Assembly: GCF_009730915.1 (NCBI RefSeq)
Contig: NC_052488.1
Coordinates: 20,020,305-20,084,304 of the forward strand
Direction of reading: 5' to 3'
DNA from: Dioscorea cayenensis subsp. rotundata
Lineage: Eukaryota > Streptophyta > Magnoliopsida > Dioscoreales > Dioscoreaceae
DNA: 64,000 nt
Shown: piece by piece, positions 33,210-45,752 of the stretch
Numbering within the stretch: position 1 is the stretch's first letter
Layout: every line of letters starts with the position of its first letter
The notes under the pieces: model-generated
The model's database searches: none
What the model was told of the DNA's origin: nothing
The model's input: the letters and a program-made list of their open reading frames with translations, nothing else
Made by a program: the position numbers and the translations under genes

Positions 33210-34408
33210 TTATGTAGCCTACACTCTTTGTCGTCTTTATCCAAAACTAGTGGCAGACCATGCAATTTTTGAATGACAAACTAACATCAAAATTTGTGCA
33301 ATGAGTAATCTATTTTGGAAAGTTGAATTCAAGCAAATTATAACTAATTTATTTTAAAACTATAAATATAAAAAATAACATCACATGAAAAAAAAATCTT
33401 AATTAAATTAGTTATGAATAAAGGTACCCCCCTACCCCTCTTCAAGGTTGGAAAAAGGGGTCTCCCACCCTCTCTTGGCAACCCCCCCCACCCACATCCT
33501 GGATCACTGGCAACCCTACAGAATCAAGCCCCCTATATAGAATCTAGTAAAAACCAACTAATCATTCATGCTATGACACTAAAGATAAATGATCCACCCT
33601 TAACAATCGTCCTTTTAAGTGCCACAAGCACTTTCTCCAACTTATTGATGTTCTTTCATGATAAACCTATTATACCACTCATGGATTACATGGCACACTT
33701 CTAGTACTTCCATTTAATTGTATTAGCATAGCAATTGTCTTATCTTATTTTGTAACTATTTTTTATCTTAAATTAAGGGGTGATTTATCCACATTTAAAA
33801 GAAAACAAGTAAGTTGGTGCCAGAAGAAGTAGAAAAAAAATTGATTAATTCCAAATAAAAAATTGAGATTATTTATATAAAACGCTGCATAATGTTTCAA
33901 TTATCATAATCAATGTCAAAATTATTAATAATTATGGGTGGTTATTTTATTCTCACCTCACAAAAAGGAAAATATTTTTGGCAACAAAATTGAGATTTCC
34001 ATCAAATTAAGTATCATCAAATGTGAAAGCAAACAAAGAGAAGTATAAAGGAAGGTAAAAAAAAAAAAGGTGAGAGATACTTGAAAAAGAGGTATTGGAT
34101 GCAAAAAGGAAGCAACTTTTTGGCTTTCTTTTGGCTCTCAATGAAAAGACTACAAGCAGTGAAATAAATCAATTGGAAACAGAGAGAATCATATGACACC
34201 CTCTCAAGGCCACAAATAAAAACTTGTGGCTCAGAGCCCTCTTCCTTCTGCTGACGTGGCTTCCTTTCCTCTGTAAATACTAGGATGACAAAGATCATAG
34301 AAATACTAGAATGACATTCAAACACAAGAGAAAGAGAGAGACAGAGAGAGAAACAAAATAACAGGGGAAAACAGAGGAAAAACAGAGAAGAAGAGAAGAG
34401 GAGAAGAG
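33210..34408. other. Intergenic and Dof promoter
   Basis: AT-rich. A C-rich patch lies at 33425-33500 with no convincing coding potential. The last 160 bp before 34409 are purine-rich (GAGA words) and are probably the 5' leader of the Dof gene. Confidence 0.45.
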
Positions 34409-35771
34409 ATGTCAATTGAAAGTGGAGACCCTTCCATCAAGCTCTTTGGAAGGACTATTCCTGTATCTTCATATGGTGAAAATGGCAAGGTGATTCATTT
34501 CCTTAGATATAATTATCTTTGTGCTTGCTCTCTGTTTATATTAGTTTAGCAGAAGAGAAACAGGGGAGAATTTGGTTTTGTGCTGAAATATGGCAAGGTG
34601 GGTTTTATTTTTAGTTCTGTATGATTTTGATGAGTTTTTATAGCAAGAGTTTATTGAAGTATAGTAACTTTACTTGGTTTTAACTTTAAATTAAAGAGTT
34701 CTACTTGTCCTGAACTTCTTCAATGAATTTGACGATTTGAAGGATTAAACTTTAGTTCATCATGCATGGATTGATAATTTTCATTTTCAGGCCACCTGTG
34801 AAGCAAACACTGATAACAAAGATGATCAACAGAGTGTTTCATTGACAAATCAAGACAAAAAGATCACAAACTCTAATGAAAAACCTATGAAAAAACCCGA
34901 CAAGATCTTACCTTGCCCACGTTGCAGCAGTATTGACACCAAGTTTTGCTACTTCAACAACTACAATGTTAATCAACCTCGCCATTTCTGCAGGAACTGT
35001 CAGCGTTACTGGACTGCTGGAGGCACAATGCGCAATGTTCCTGTAGGAGCAGGACGACGCAAAAGCAAGAACTCTTCCTTGCACTACAAACACTTGAACA
35101 TCATCAATCCTTCATGTCCAACGATTCCTATCAATTCTAATGCCACAGTGTTAAGTTTCGGTCCGGATATGCCTCTATGTGAATCAATGGCCTCTTTGTT
35201 GAACCTTAAGAACTCTTCTAGTGAAACAGAGAATGCCAAAGAGCATTCGAGTAGTTTTTCGATAGAAACCAATCTGCAAGCTTCTTCAGCGCTGAAGAAT
35301 TTTCCATGTTTTAATGGTCCACAGTGGCCTATCCAATGGAGTTCGATTCCGATCCCTATGCATTCGACCACCGCTTATTGGACTGTCCCCTGTTTTCCTC
35401 CTCTGACTCCTGGTTCATCAGGGACTTCACCAAATTCTCTGGCATTAGGCAAGCATACAAGAGATGGAAGTGTACTAATTAATGGAAACAATTCAGACAA
35501 GGGAGACACTCTTAGAAAGAGTGATCCAGAGAGATGTTTATGGATTCCGAAGACACAGAGGATTGATGACCCTGGAGAAGCAGCCAAAAGCTCTGTTTGG
35601 GCAACCATCGGTATTAATAATGAGAATGCTGACAGTGTTAATGGTGGAGGATTGTTCAAGGCTTTCCATCCTAAGACCGATAGCAAGAAACATACAGCGG
35701 AGGCTTCTCCGGTGTGGCACGCCAATCCTGCCGCTGTCTCTCGATCTCTCAGCTTCCATGAGAACTCATAA
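34409..35771 (+). CDS. Cycling Dof factor (CDF-type zinc finger transcription factor)
   Basis: Two exons, 34409-34489 and 34791-35771, give 353 aa. The N-terminus ([13 protein letters not shown]) is the conserved CDF start. The Dof finger at about residues 65-115 has [21 protein letters not shown] and [20 protein letters not shown] with the C2C2 cysteines. Near the C-terminus [20 protein letters not shown] followed by VWATIG matches the CDF motif that binds FKF1 and GIGANTEA, and KAFHP follows. CDFs bind AAAG sites and repress CO/FT-type genes until degraded in the light; related genes control tuber and flowering time and nitrogen or stress responses. The intron position after the N-terminal motif is also as in CDF genes. 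Confidence 0.93.
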
Positions 35772-37377
35772 CTTGAAATCGAACAACATTGAAGCCTGTT
35801 CACAGTAGAGGAAATTCACTTTGACTTACATATGTAACTACTTATCACTGATAAAAAAGAGTTTCACATTGTAAATAAATAAACTTTGGCACTTTTTTTT
35901 GATGAATCGAATTCATCTGAAGCGATGAAAAATTATTCACTCTGATAACTTTTGGTATGATGAATGAGGAAAAGAAGTCGATGGGCAATGACTTACAAAG
36001 CGGCCAGCCAATTTAAGCACTCTTATCCTCTGTCATCAATTCATTGGAGAAACTCACATAAAGTAACACAGCATTGCGCTTCAAAAAGACTCCACTCTGC
36101 AAAAGCAGAGCATGAGTGCACTTATCCATCAAAGCCAAGAAGTGGAAGGGAGATGGTGGCCAATCTATAAATTAACATAAGCATGAATGCCATAAATTCA
36201 TGTCATCAAAAGCTCTTCTTGGTGAAATAGAGAAAAGGAAAGTAAAATTGAGGTGGTAAAAGATAAGAATAAAAACCCAAAGTTAAAGCTAACAATTATC
36301 TACTTCATGTACATAAAGCTCTTTCCAGCAAGAATGCAATAGAATAAGATAAAGCTAACGATTATCTACTTCGAGTGGATGAAGCTCTTTTCAGCAAGAA
36401 TTCAATAAAATAAGATAAATAAGATTACCAGGTTCATTCTTCTTCCTCCTTCTTCTTATGCTCATTCCAACTATTTTATCACTCTCCTTCACTGACTTAT
36501 TTTAAGGAGATTAATCTCTAGTTTGTTCTACTTGTTCCAATTGTTAACTTTTCAGAAGTTAAGGATATGGAGGGAGATGGTGGAAGTGGTAATGGATCAC
36601 AAGGACCAAGAAGGCAGCACAAACCAGAGAGGTTAGCTATCAACCCTCCTTCAGGATCTTCATTCTGACCTTAAGCTTCAATTCATGCCCTAATATGAAT
36701 ACTAGTATTGGCTTTTCTCTATTAGATTTCGTTATTCAAAGACTATTATTCAATCTGTAATTTCAGATGTTGGTGAAATCCATTGATGACAACTAGAAGC
36801 TTCAATTCATCCTAATATGATTTTTTCCTTTTCTTTTTTTGGCTGCAGAAAATAAGTTATGCAAAAATATTTGCAATAATTCCACTAGGAAACTTGATGC
36901 GGGAAAAATTGGCATGATTTCTGCTATAATCGGATGATAGGCCAGCAAGTCTGGAGATTTTAAAAACTTGAAAGATTTCTTATTAAATTCTCCATCTACA
37001 ACACTTATAATCACATGATTTAATCTTGAATCAAATGCAAGAGTCATCAATGAGATAACAAAGGATTAGATTTGTCCTGAGATAAATAGGGTAATGTCAA
37101 CATAAATTTTGATGACAGGATGATATCCTTTAAGCATAATGCTAAAAATAAAATACATACTGCATTACAAATGTGTAAAGTGGACGATGATCAATATTGT
37201 AAGAGAGCAGAAGTTGAACATGTTTTTGCGGAGATTGAGTATCACAATGAAAGTATGGTGCAATGTCCCATTACCGACAGTCATGCAAGTTGGCATTTGA
37301 TCACTAAACCAGCAGTTTCTGTTGCAAGTGCAGAGATATTAACTAGTTTTCTCCCTGTCAAATTAATTTGAAATTTG
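35772..37377. other. Intergenic between convergent Dof and HNH genes
   Basis: Contains the 3' regions of both genes. Near 36300-36420 a short word pair (GATAAAGCTAACRATTATCTACTTC) is repeated. No gene recognised. Confidence 0.5.
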
Positions 37378-39326
37378 TCATTGGATGCTACAACCACCAG
37401 AGTCTTGCGCACGACGGACATTACCAAAGGCTGAGAGTTCTAAAAGATCCATGTCTCGGCCTGCAAACATTGGATACCAAGAATTATAAGAAATGGAAGT
37501 GACCGGATGTGATGGTGAAAACATTTCAGTACCTGAAACTCTGCAGTAAGCACTCTTCTGAATGAGTTCTGCTTTGGTTAGCTCAGTTTTATTCCCTTTT
37601 GATCTATTCACAGTAGCCTGGCAAATATATTTTATCAGATCAAGTGAAATGACAAAACAATATTAACAAACTAACCATACATGCACTACCAACAAATTGT
37701 CAACCTTATAATGTATAATAACTGAACACAAAAGCTAGAGTTGTTTTAACTTCTTTCCCTTCATCATCTGTCTTTAATTTGAAATTGATTCTAAGTAGTT
37801 GTATAAGCATAAACAAGTTGGCAAAAATCTATGTGAAGCCAAAAATTAAAATGCTGAACATTCAAACCTTTTAATAGTATAAAAATCACTACACAGACCC
37901 TAACCATCGATAAAAAAATGCAATTTTGTCACTCAAAAGAACTTCAGCCCCATAAGTAACATTCACATAAAGCCATAGGGAGAATGCGCTTACAAATAAA
38001 AAGGAAGAAAACAGAAAACTTTACCTGCAATACCTGGCAATTCTCCAAAGTGCTCTTCCCACCCTGGGATTTGAACATGTTAGAGAACGAATGCAAAATA
38101 ACTAATTAGTTTATTATATATTGCAGGTAAAATCATCAAATAAGATCATATTTTCTTTCCTGGATAAGTCCAGACTACAGAAACATTGCTTCTCTCTCAA
38201 CAATGAATTCTATAATTTTCACATTAATATTTCTCTTAGCTTTAGATTACAATAAGAATCATGACAATCATACTCTGTGAAACATATATAACATTACAGA
38301 TTGAAGTTTGAACAGGATCCATGATTAACATATGCTACATTGTTGTTGCATTAGAAAACATACAACTCTTTTTTTGCTTCATAGTTATGTCTAAAAAATA
38401 GAGAAATTATTTCAACAGAATCTACAATGAATATGTGCTTCACTCCAAACAACAAACTAAACTAAACTAATTTCTAACGCTGCTCAAAGCTAGTATAAAA
38501 CAACAAACTAAACTGATTGCTACACCATAGCCATTGATTCAACACATTTAAAGGTTTCCTAACAATTCAGTTCTCTCTCTTAAAAATTGCATATCATTTT
38601 GTTCTCTACTTCTCTCACTCAATCACCTTCAAACAATTGCAATGCAGAAAACATCATTCACACTTTTTTTTACTAACAAAATCTACGCAGTACCATAATA
38701 AATGGTAAAACATCTCCAGAGAATTATTTGTATAGTTCAACGAAAAGGATTCATACAATTCATAAATTCATTAACAGAAATGGGGAAAAAAGAAGGACTT
38801 TCAGATGAAAAACTAAAACCAGACAACAAAATATTCTTAAAAATTGAGGGAAAATTATTATTATTATTTTTTTTTTTAAAAAAAAGAAAAAGAAATCAAG
38901 GAACACAGACATAGAAATAGGTAAAAATCGCACCTTTGAGTAAGGAACAATGTGATCGTAGTCATGACAAAGGCATCCAGGGCATCCAACGAGCTTCCGA
39001 AAGACGATGTTGCCGAGGGCGTCGCGGCGCCATCGGTCAGGATCTCGGCCCTTCACCTTCTCAGCCTTATCCCAGCACTGCTGCTTCACGCTATACGGGA
39101 AGCTCCTTGGGTTCGCCGCGCTTCGGCCTCCGACGCCGACAAACAGTTCCGAGTCCTCATCGTCAGCGAGGAAAACGGGGTCCTCAACGAGAGAAGCCGG
39201 GAGCCTCGTGGACGACAGAGGGCCGGAGCTGGCGATCGATTCTCCGGCCGGTCGGGAGCGTCTAGGGGAGCCGGTTCCGGCGCCGGCACCGGCGCTTTTC
39301 CTCCCGCCATCTCTCCTCGGCCTCAT
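37378..39326 (-). CDS. HNH-endonuclease-domain protein
   Basis: Exons, minus strand: 39326-38934, 38063-38025, 37617-37533, 37460-37378; phases close to give 199 aa. The N-terminal 80 residues are low-complexity (Gly/Arg/Ser). The HNH region begins at about residue 97: GRDPDRWRRDALGN, then CPGCLCHDYDHIVPYSKGG, ENCQVLQATVNRSKGN. These give the D-H-I, N and N/K positions of an HNH fold with a CxxC knuckle. Similar small plant HNH proteins (Arabidopsis At3g47490 type) exist but their role is poorly known. Exon 1 is GC-rich against AT-rich surroundings; exon 2 is only 39 nt. Confidence 0.88.
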
Positions 39327-40627
39327 ACCTCGCCGCTATTCCGATCCAGATTACTCTCGTTCTTTTTTTTTCACTATTATTTTTTTCACAAAAATATCAT
39401 GTGTTTTTTCGGCTGAATTATCTATTATCCAAAATATATTTAAAAAAATAATTCAAAAGTTAGCAATAAAAATTATTTTTACATACGGATTACATCTCAA
39501 AATCATTTGTGATACCGACAAACTCTTAATTTAGTGGTACCAAATCCATTATATAAAGTTCTTGTTTTGGGAAAATTCAGGATCGAAACTTTCGTATGAT
39601 GATTGGTGAAGGTATGATATTGTTAAGCTCATAGATGCGTTTTATATCAGTGCATATTTTTTACTATTAATCTTAAAATAAGGTACTATTTATTCAGTGT
39701 AAAAAAAAAAATCATTTATGATATAAACCTTCGCCGTGTTTAGACCAACTTGCTATTATTCATAAATTGTTTTGTTGTTTATTTATTTTTTTAAAAATTT
39801 GAATGAGGATTAAAAATTAGTGAGATGACAAGTAATTTAAATAAAATTAAAGAATTTAATTTTTGATTAACTAATTTTTTACGTAAAAATAGGTAAATCA
39901 TCGTTTTATTAAAAATAAAAATAATTACTATTATATATTCCATATGATCTATTAATAGTGGAAAAAACTGTTAAAAAGAACTAATAAGTATGAGTTGTGT
40001 AACTTATTTACATGGAAAAAAATATCCACAATTTATTTATAAGTATAAAAAAAAGCCCAATTGTTTTTAAAAATATATGGAACCTATCGACATGCAAGAA
40101 AGATACCCAAAATTTATTTATAAGCACAAAAACACAACCCAATTTTTTTAAAAATGTAATTTGAATGTAACAAAGACTATCTTATTTTTTTATGACGAGT
40201 AATTTTCAAATTATTAAATTAGTTACACATGTCTGGATCCATCACCCTTAAATAATCCCTTAAAACTTCAATGCTAGTATAGTAAAAAATATACATATTA
40301 ATTGAGAATTAATCGTTAAACCTTCAACTAAAACTTAAATCTTCATACTATTGTTTTTTTCCAGTGAAACTTAAATCTTCACCTCAAAACTTTAATGCTA
40401 GTATTTGTTACTATTATTTTATCCAATAAAATTTAAATTCGATTCTCTTATAAATTTTCATACTATTGTTTTTCATAATAAAGTCAATACCACTAGACTA
40501 TGAATTTTTAGATATTTTTTCATATATATATATATATATATCAGGAGTCATTCCTCCAAATTTTTTTTTTCATCCAAATCAAAACATATCAAGCAACAAT
40601 GTAGAAAACATCATCAAACATCACCTT

Positions 40628-40628
<1 letters not shown>

Positions 40629-40664
<36 letters not shown>
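40629..40664. repeat. (AAT)n microsatellite
   Basis: Twelve ATA/AAT units without interruption. Confidence 0.9.
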
Positions 40665-40668
<4 letters not shown>

Positions 40669-43596
40669 CTTTCTCTTTGAGATACTTTTCTCTGTTTCAA
40701 TCTCATCAAGAGGCGAAACATAAAAGAAGAAAAAGTGTATTGAAAATGGGGGACTTGGAGATGGTTATTATCCAAAGAAGAAGAAAAGGTGGGGGAGATG
40801 TAAGGCATGTTTGAAGATGAGGAGCCAAGGTTGGAGCAAGTGAATATGGATTTTTTTTGTTTGTTTGACGAGAAGGGTGGTGGTTTCATTGATGAAGTTG
40901 CTGAGGACTTTTGTTTAATGAATGCAGGACCATCATGCTCTATGTTTAATTGGGATGAGGACAATGATTTGGGTCCATTGATTTCAATGAGTTTGTCAAC
41001 ATCATGCTGATTTTTTCTTCTTTCTTTATTATTTTCCTGCACTTTGATTAATTTGTATTAAAAAAAAACTATTAAAATTTAATAGCAGAAATACAATCTC
41101 AAAAAGACCTTGGATATATATATATACATATATATTTATACCATGCGTTGACCAATTAGTTCTTAATAGTATAACAATTGAGGAAAGAATCAAATTAAGA
41201 AGATACTGTTGCAAGTGTCAAAAAATTTAACAAAATCCGTATAAAATACTTGCAAAAAAAAAAATTGAAGAATTATATGTGTGCACATAAATTAAAATAT
41301 GCCACATAAATTTATAAGATGTGAAGTTAAAATAAAACCAAAACATTAGTCTATAAAAAATAGGAATGTGCATCGTTTTTTATCTTTTTTGTTTTTTGTT
41401 ATTTCTCTGTGTTTTTTGTCCTTTCCACAGTGAGTGGATGTGTTGTTATCGTTATTTTTTTTAAAAGAATGTGATTTATTTTTTTTTAAGTAAAAGTTAC
41501 ACCTAAAAAATAATTTCCAAGTAGATTATCTATTTTAAAGAACATGGTGAAAAATTCTCCCTTAAACCAAGTATTAACTAATAAGTTATTTCACTGGAAT
41601 TGAGGGATGAATTCAAAAGAGTTATTTTACTCTATGCGGTAATATTTATTGTGACAGATTAATTGACTGACAAAGAATTTAAAAATATTTATTAATAAAA
41701 AAAATTAACCATGTAATGACCACTATATACTGTAGTCATAGATAATGTAATTGTCATCATGAGTTAAAAAATGTTCAAGATAAAATTGAACATGCAGGTA
41801 GACAGATAACTTATTTATAGCATATTTTTACTACATAATGTGAGTGGAAGTGTGGAACAACGTTGTAGAGACACTAAAAAATAAACAATTTTCATTTAAA
41901 TACAAAATCTAGCATTTATTTTTGGGCATCAATATTGTTTTTATTTGTTCAGTAAGACTGAATGAACCACAATACATTAAATAAGGAGCATATAATATAT
42001 ATATATATATATGTATATCAGTAATAATATCTTTCTTAATTTTACAGTAAAACTTTATCATTATTACATTAACACCACTTAGCTTATTTATTTATTTATT
42101 AAGAAAAATTAAATAAAAGATAAAAAAGACATTAAACTTTACCATTTATTTATTTACCATCAAACATAACCTTAATTTATTGTATTCCACTTCCAACCTC
42201 CATTGTGTCTGATGAACTCACTAATATAATATTTGAGTGATGGTTTTCTAGAGCAGATAAAATTATTTCGACATTATTTATCTATTTACATGTGAAAATT
42301 CTGCCTATATATCCCTAACGATCTTTCACTATATTTACCTTTTGTACATTTGTCTAATCACCGCTTTGTTATTACAACCGATTACTACAGTTTTATTTTA
42401 TTTTGTCTTTTATATTTGTTTTTTAGTTTTTGTTCATCTATTCTCTGATCATGTGTTTGTATCCTTTTGTTGTTATTACTTATTAGTATATGTGAGATAG
42501 TTTTATCCATTTTTATCATATATATATATATATATATATAAACCATAACATGTGTAAAAAATAACCCCTACCAGATATCTTAGAAAAGAAGATAATAAAA
42601 CTATTTTGAAAAACTTTATGTAAAGATGTTGCTTCAAAAGACTTAGCATCAACACAAAATCTTTTTCAAAGAAATAATATAACAATTGTTTTATTAAAAG
42701 AAAATTTTGAACAACCATATTATTACCAAATTTATGATAATATATATAGTTGGTATTTCATTTCTCCATTCAAAATGTATAGTTCTTTATTATTATTTTT
42801 TAAAGTACAAATTACTCTTCAATTAATTTATTGACACCATCAATGAACACAAGAGTTGTTGCAGCACCTGTCTTCAATTTTTTTTTTCTCTATCCACTTC
42901 TTTTGATTCTGAAAAAGGCCTAGTAGTTTCAGGGCTATGCTAACTTAGATCAAATGAGTGGCTTGAGCTTTCAATCACTGAAGTCTGAATGGGAATTATA
43001 TGATTCTTTTCATATAACAAGTTTGTGGGGGGCACAACCACAAAACACTAAAATCTATTGCCCTGACCAGTGGAAGCACTTTTTCTCTGCAAAAAACAAA
43101 ATAAAGAAGTGAGGAAAAAAAAAAGGAGCTCTTTTTGAGTACTGTGATCATTTTATAGATTGGTCTCCAGTTCATCAGCTGAAGATGAACTCAAGCTTTC
43201 AACCAGTACTCTCTCTTTCATCTTCATTATATGCTTGTCATGATGTTTTGGGTGTATCCAATCCAATCAAAGGATTAAAATACTGAAAAGTTGCCTTGCC
43301 TTTTGCTGTGGTTTCTCTCTTCTTGTTCTTGCAGAGCAGCTGAGCAGGCACTCATTCTTTAAAAGTAATAATAAAATCTCATCAGTAGACCAAAAAACAC
43401 AAGAAATATAATATATTAAAGGTGAAAGAGTTGGTAGATTTTAGTTGTGTTATGTGGAGATATATATCTTGCATCATTTCTTCTTGGCTTAGGAGGAGGT
43501 TAATTATCTTTGGTTTTTCAGTTAATTTTTTCTGACAAACATAAATATGTAATTTATATATTAAAAAATACATATTTACTAATAACATTTTGACCA

Positions 43597-43720
43597 TAAA
43601 CCGTGGGCTATGCCACTGGTAATTATCTGTGCTTGTGATTGAGAGGTCTCGAGTGCGAACCTCCCAAATTACAACTCACTTTTTTTGGGCCCCCTGTGGA
43701 AGTTATATATATATATATAT
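43597..43720 (+). mobile_element. SINE-like, degenerate
   Basis: A tRNA-like head, GTGGGCTATGCCACTGGTAA, is followed by a box B-like GGTCTCGAGTGCGAACCTCC and then GGGCCCCCTGTGG. Box A is imperfect and no target-site duplication was found. Confidence 0.45.
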
Positions 43721-44490
43721 TTAAAAAGTTATGCACTTAATTATTTCTTGGATATTACTATTAGTATTTGCTTTTTGAAAAACAAAAAAAAGGGAATACA
43801 AAAGTCAAGGGTAGAAAGGGGAATAAATACTAGAGAATACAAACGACAAAGATAGAACAAGGACCATCACATAATCACCAAAAGTAAAGAAGTACGACGC
43901 TTGGGAGATTGCTGAGGGAGAGATTGGTGATACTTTTCCTTTATTTTTTAATTTTTTATAAAAAAAAAATCTCTCTAATAGATATTGAATAGTAGAAGTT
44001 TGTAGTTAATTGAGAAAAGAAAGATGTGTATTTATTTAAGAATACTTTTAACATGTGAGATATATTTCATAAAAGATTAATAAAAACACATGATCTAATC
44101 GTTTATTTTAATTATCTAGTTCGTACTATTGATTTATTAAAAAAAAAAGAAAAAAAAGTGATGTTTAATTCGGAAGGCATTGATGCAGTTGTGGTGCAGT
44201 CTGGGCTATGTGTTGACATGTTATGTACTAACTAGTTCAGTAGTAAGGGTCAAATATCATCAGAAAATAATTAGTTCAGCAACATTTGATATCATTTTTT
44301 GCTAGTCTTGTAACCCACTGACTGAATAAACAAAGAAAAATAGAAAGGCACCAACCTTTTCCCAACTTCACAAAAATTTTCCATTCATAAATAAACCACT
44401 TAAAATTACATGCAAGGATGTAGTTAACTCAAAATACAGATAAATTTAACATATCAGCATTTTAACAAACTAATGAACTATTAGTTCAAA

Positions 44491-45368
44491 TTAAACATGT
44501 CCCACTCCAAGGAAATCTATGAAGTGTGGTGAGCTTGTTGTTGCTTCACAAGATGATGATTCATTAGTTATAATGCTTGATTGATAGCTTGTTTGCTGCT
44601 GTTGCTGTTGTTGTTGCTGTTGGTGCTGCACTACTGTTGTCATTAATGGATAACAATGTTCATGTTGCTGAAAGCCATGGTTTCCATTAATGTTTCTCAT
44701 CCCATGAACTTTAGTTTCTGAAATAAAAGATGGAAAAAGAATGAACAAATTAATAATGCAACTTTGGTAAAAAGACAAGAAAAAGAAAATGAGAACATAC
44801 CATTATGGTTGAGCTTCTTCTTCCTGTGAGAACTGGATTGTTCTCTGTACTTCCTGGCCATGATAACATGCCAGTGATTCTTGACTGCATTGTCAGTTCT
44901 ACCAGGAAAGAGTCTTGCAATCATAGCCCATTTGTTGCCATAAAATCTATGTGCAGCCATGAGTTTCTCTTCTTCTTCTTCACTGAATGCCATCTTGTTG
45001 ATCCTTGGATCAAGCTGGTTGAACCATCTAAGTCTACAGCTCTTCCCTTTTTGTTTCACAAGATTGAAAAAAAAAAGTCAAAAAACAATGAGAAGAAGAT
45101 CCAGTTTCAAGAAGAGTTTTAGACAAATGAAAACAAATGTGTTTGAAAATATATATTTATGATTACCTGATCTTCCTTCAAGCTTTTCAGCAATGAGGTT
45201 CCAGTTTTGAGGACCATAATGAGCAACAAGCTCTCTAAGTTTGGAGTCCTCTGCAGGCCTCCAATGGCCTCTTGCACAAAGCTTTGTTTCTCTCTCAGTT
45301 GTTTTAATTGAAAGAGAGAACATCTCTTGAATCTCTCCATGATCTCCTGTACACTGTTGCAGAGTCAT
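44491..45368 (-). CDS. R2R3-MYB transcription factor (subgroup 21-like)
   Basis: Exons, minus strand: 45368-45167, 45046-44801, 44717-44491; phases close to give 224 aa. R2 starts at [18 protein letters not shown] and R3 covers [18 protein letters not shown] to [12 protein letters not shown]. Tryptophan spacing is canonical (HW, NW, RW in R2; F, W, W in R3). RGHWRPAED and [11 protein letters not shown] are the signature of the MYB52/54/56/105/110/117 clade, whose members act in boundary formation, secondary walls and seed coat. A polyglutamine tract (about Q10) and DFLGVG lie in the C-terminus. Start: the ATG gives a 33-residue lead before R2. Purine microsatellites stand just upstream. Confidence 0.92.
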
Positions 45369-45373
45369 TCTCT

Positions 45374-45419
45374 ATTCTTCTTCTTCTTCTTCTTCTTCTT
45401 CTTCTTCTTCTCACTTATT

Positions 45420-45467
<48 letters not shown>

Positions 45468-45468
45468 C
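45374..45468. repeat. (TTC)n and (GA)n microsatellites upstream of the MYB gene
   Basis: TTC units at 45374-45410 start 6 bp from the start codon side; a GA run with one break follows at 45419-45468. On the gene strand this is GAA and CT, and it probably lies in the 5' leader. Confidence 0.9.
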
Positions 45469-45706
45469 AAAAGGGAAAGGAATGAATGAATGAATGAATA
45501 CTGATGTGAAGTAGTAGTAGTAGTAGCAATATAGTATAATAAAAAAGCTTCCAATTCCTAACAATCAATCCATCATGTAACCACACGTGTGGTTGTCATT
45601 TCAGCAAAATTATTTGTGCGAAATATATGCATTTATTTTTTTTCATTTTTCTTTTTTCAAAACCAATTCAAGACTGCAACTGGAATGTACTCTATGCTGC
45701 AGTGGA

Positions 45707-45711
<5 letters not shown>

Positions 45712-45750
<39 letters not shown>
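45712..45750. repeat. (GA)n microsatellite
   Basis: A perfect GA run about 340 bp upstream of the MYB gene. Confidence 0.9.

Positions 45751-45752
<2 letters not shown>

Larger units (their letters stand above)
39327..44490. other. Long AT-rich intergenic region
   Basis: No gene is supported. It holds an (AAT)n run at 40629-40664, TA runs near 40525, 42000 and 42519, a SINE-like block near 43597-43720, and otherwise unassigned AT-rich sequence. Confidence 0.5.

Noticed and set aside
33414-33704. 96-aa frame in a C-rich patch
   Set aside because: Compositionally odd, no homologous motif, no splice partner.
36567-36668. Short frame starting MEGDGGSGNGSQGPRR
   Set aside because: Only about 33 codons, low complexity, no upstream signals or following exon found.
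40807-41010. Open frame for an acidic 67-aa protein (MFEDEEPRLEQVN...)
   Set aside because: It starts directly after a stop, has no recognised family, and a longer frame overlaps on the other strand; could be a last exon but no upstream exon was found.
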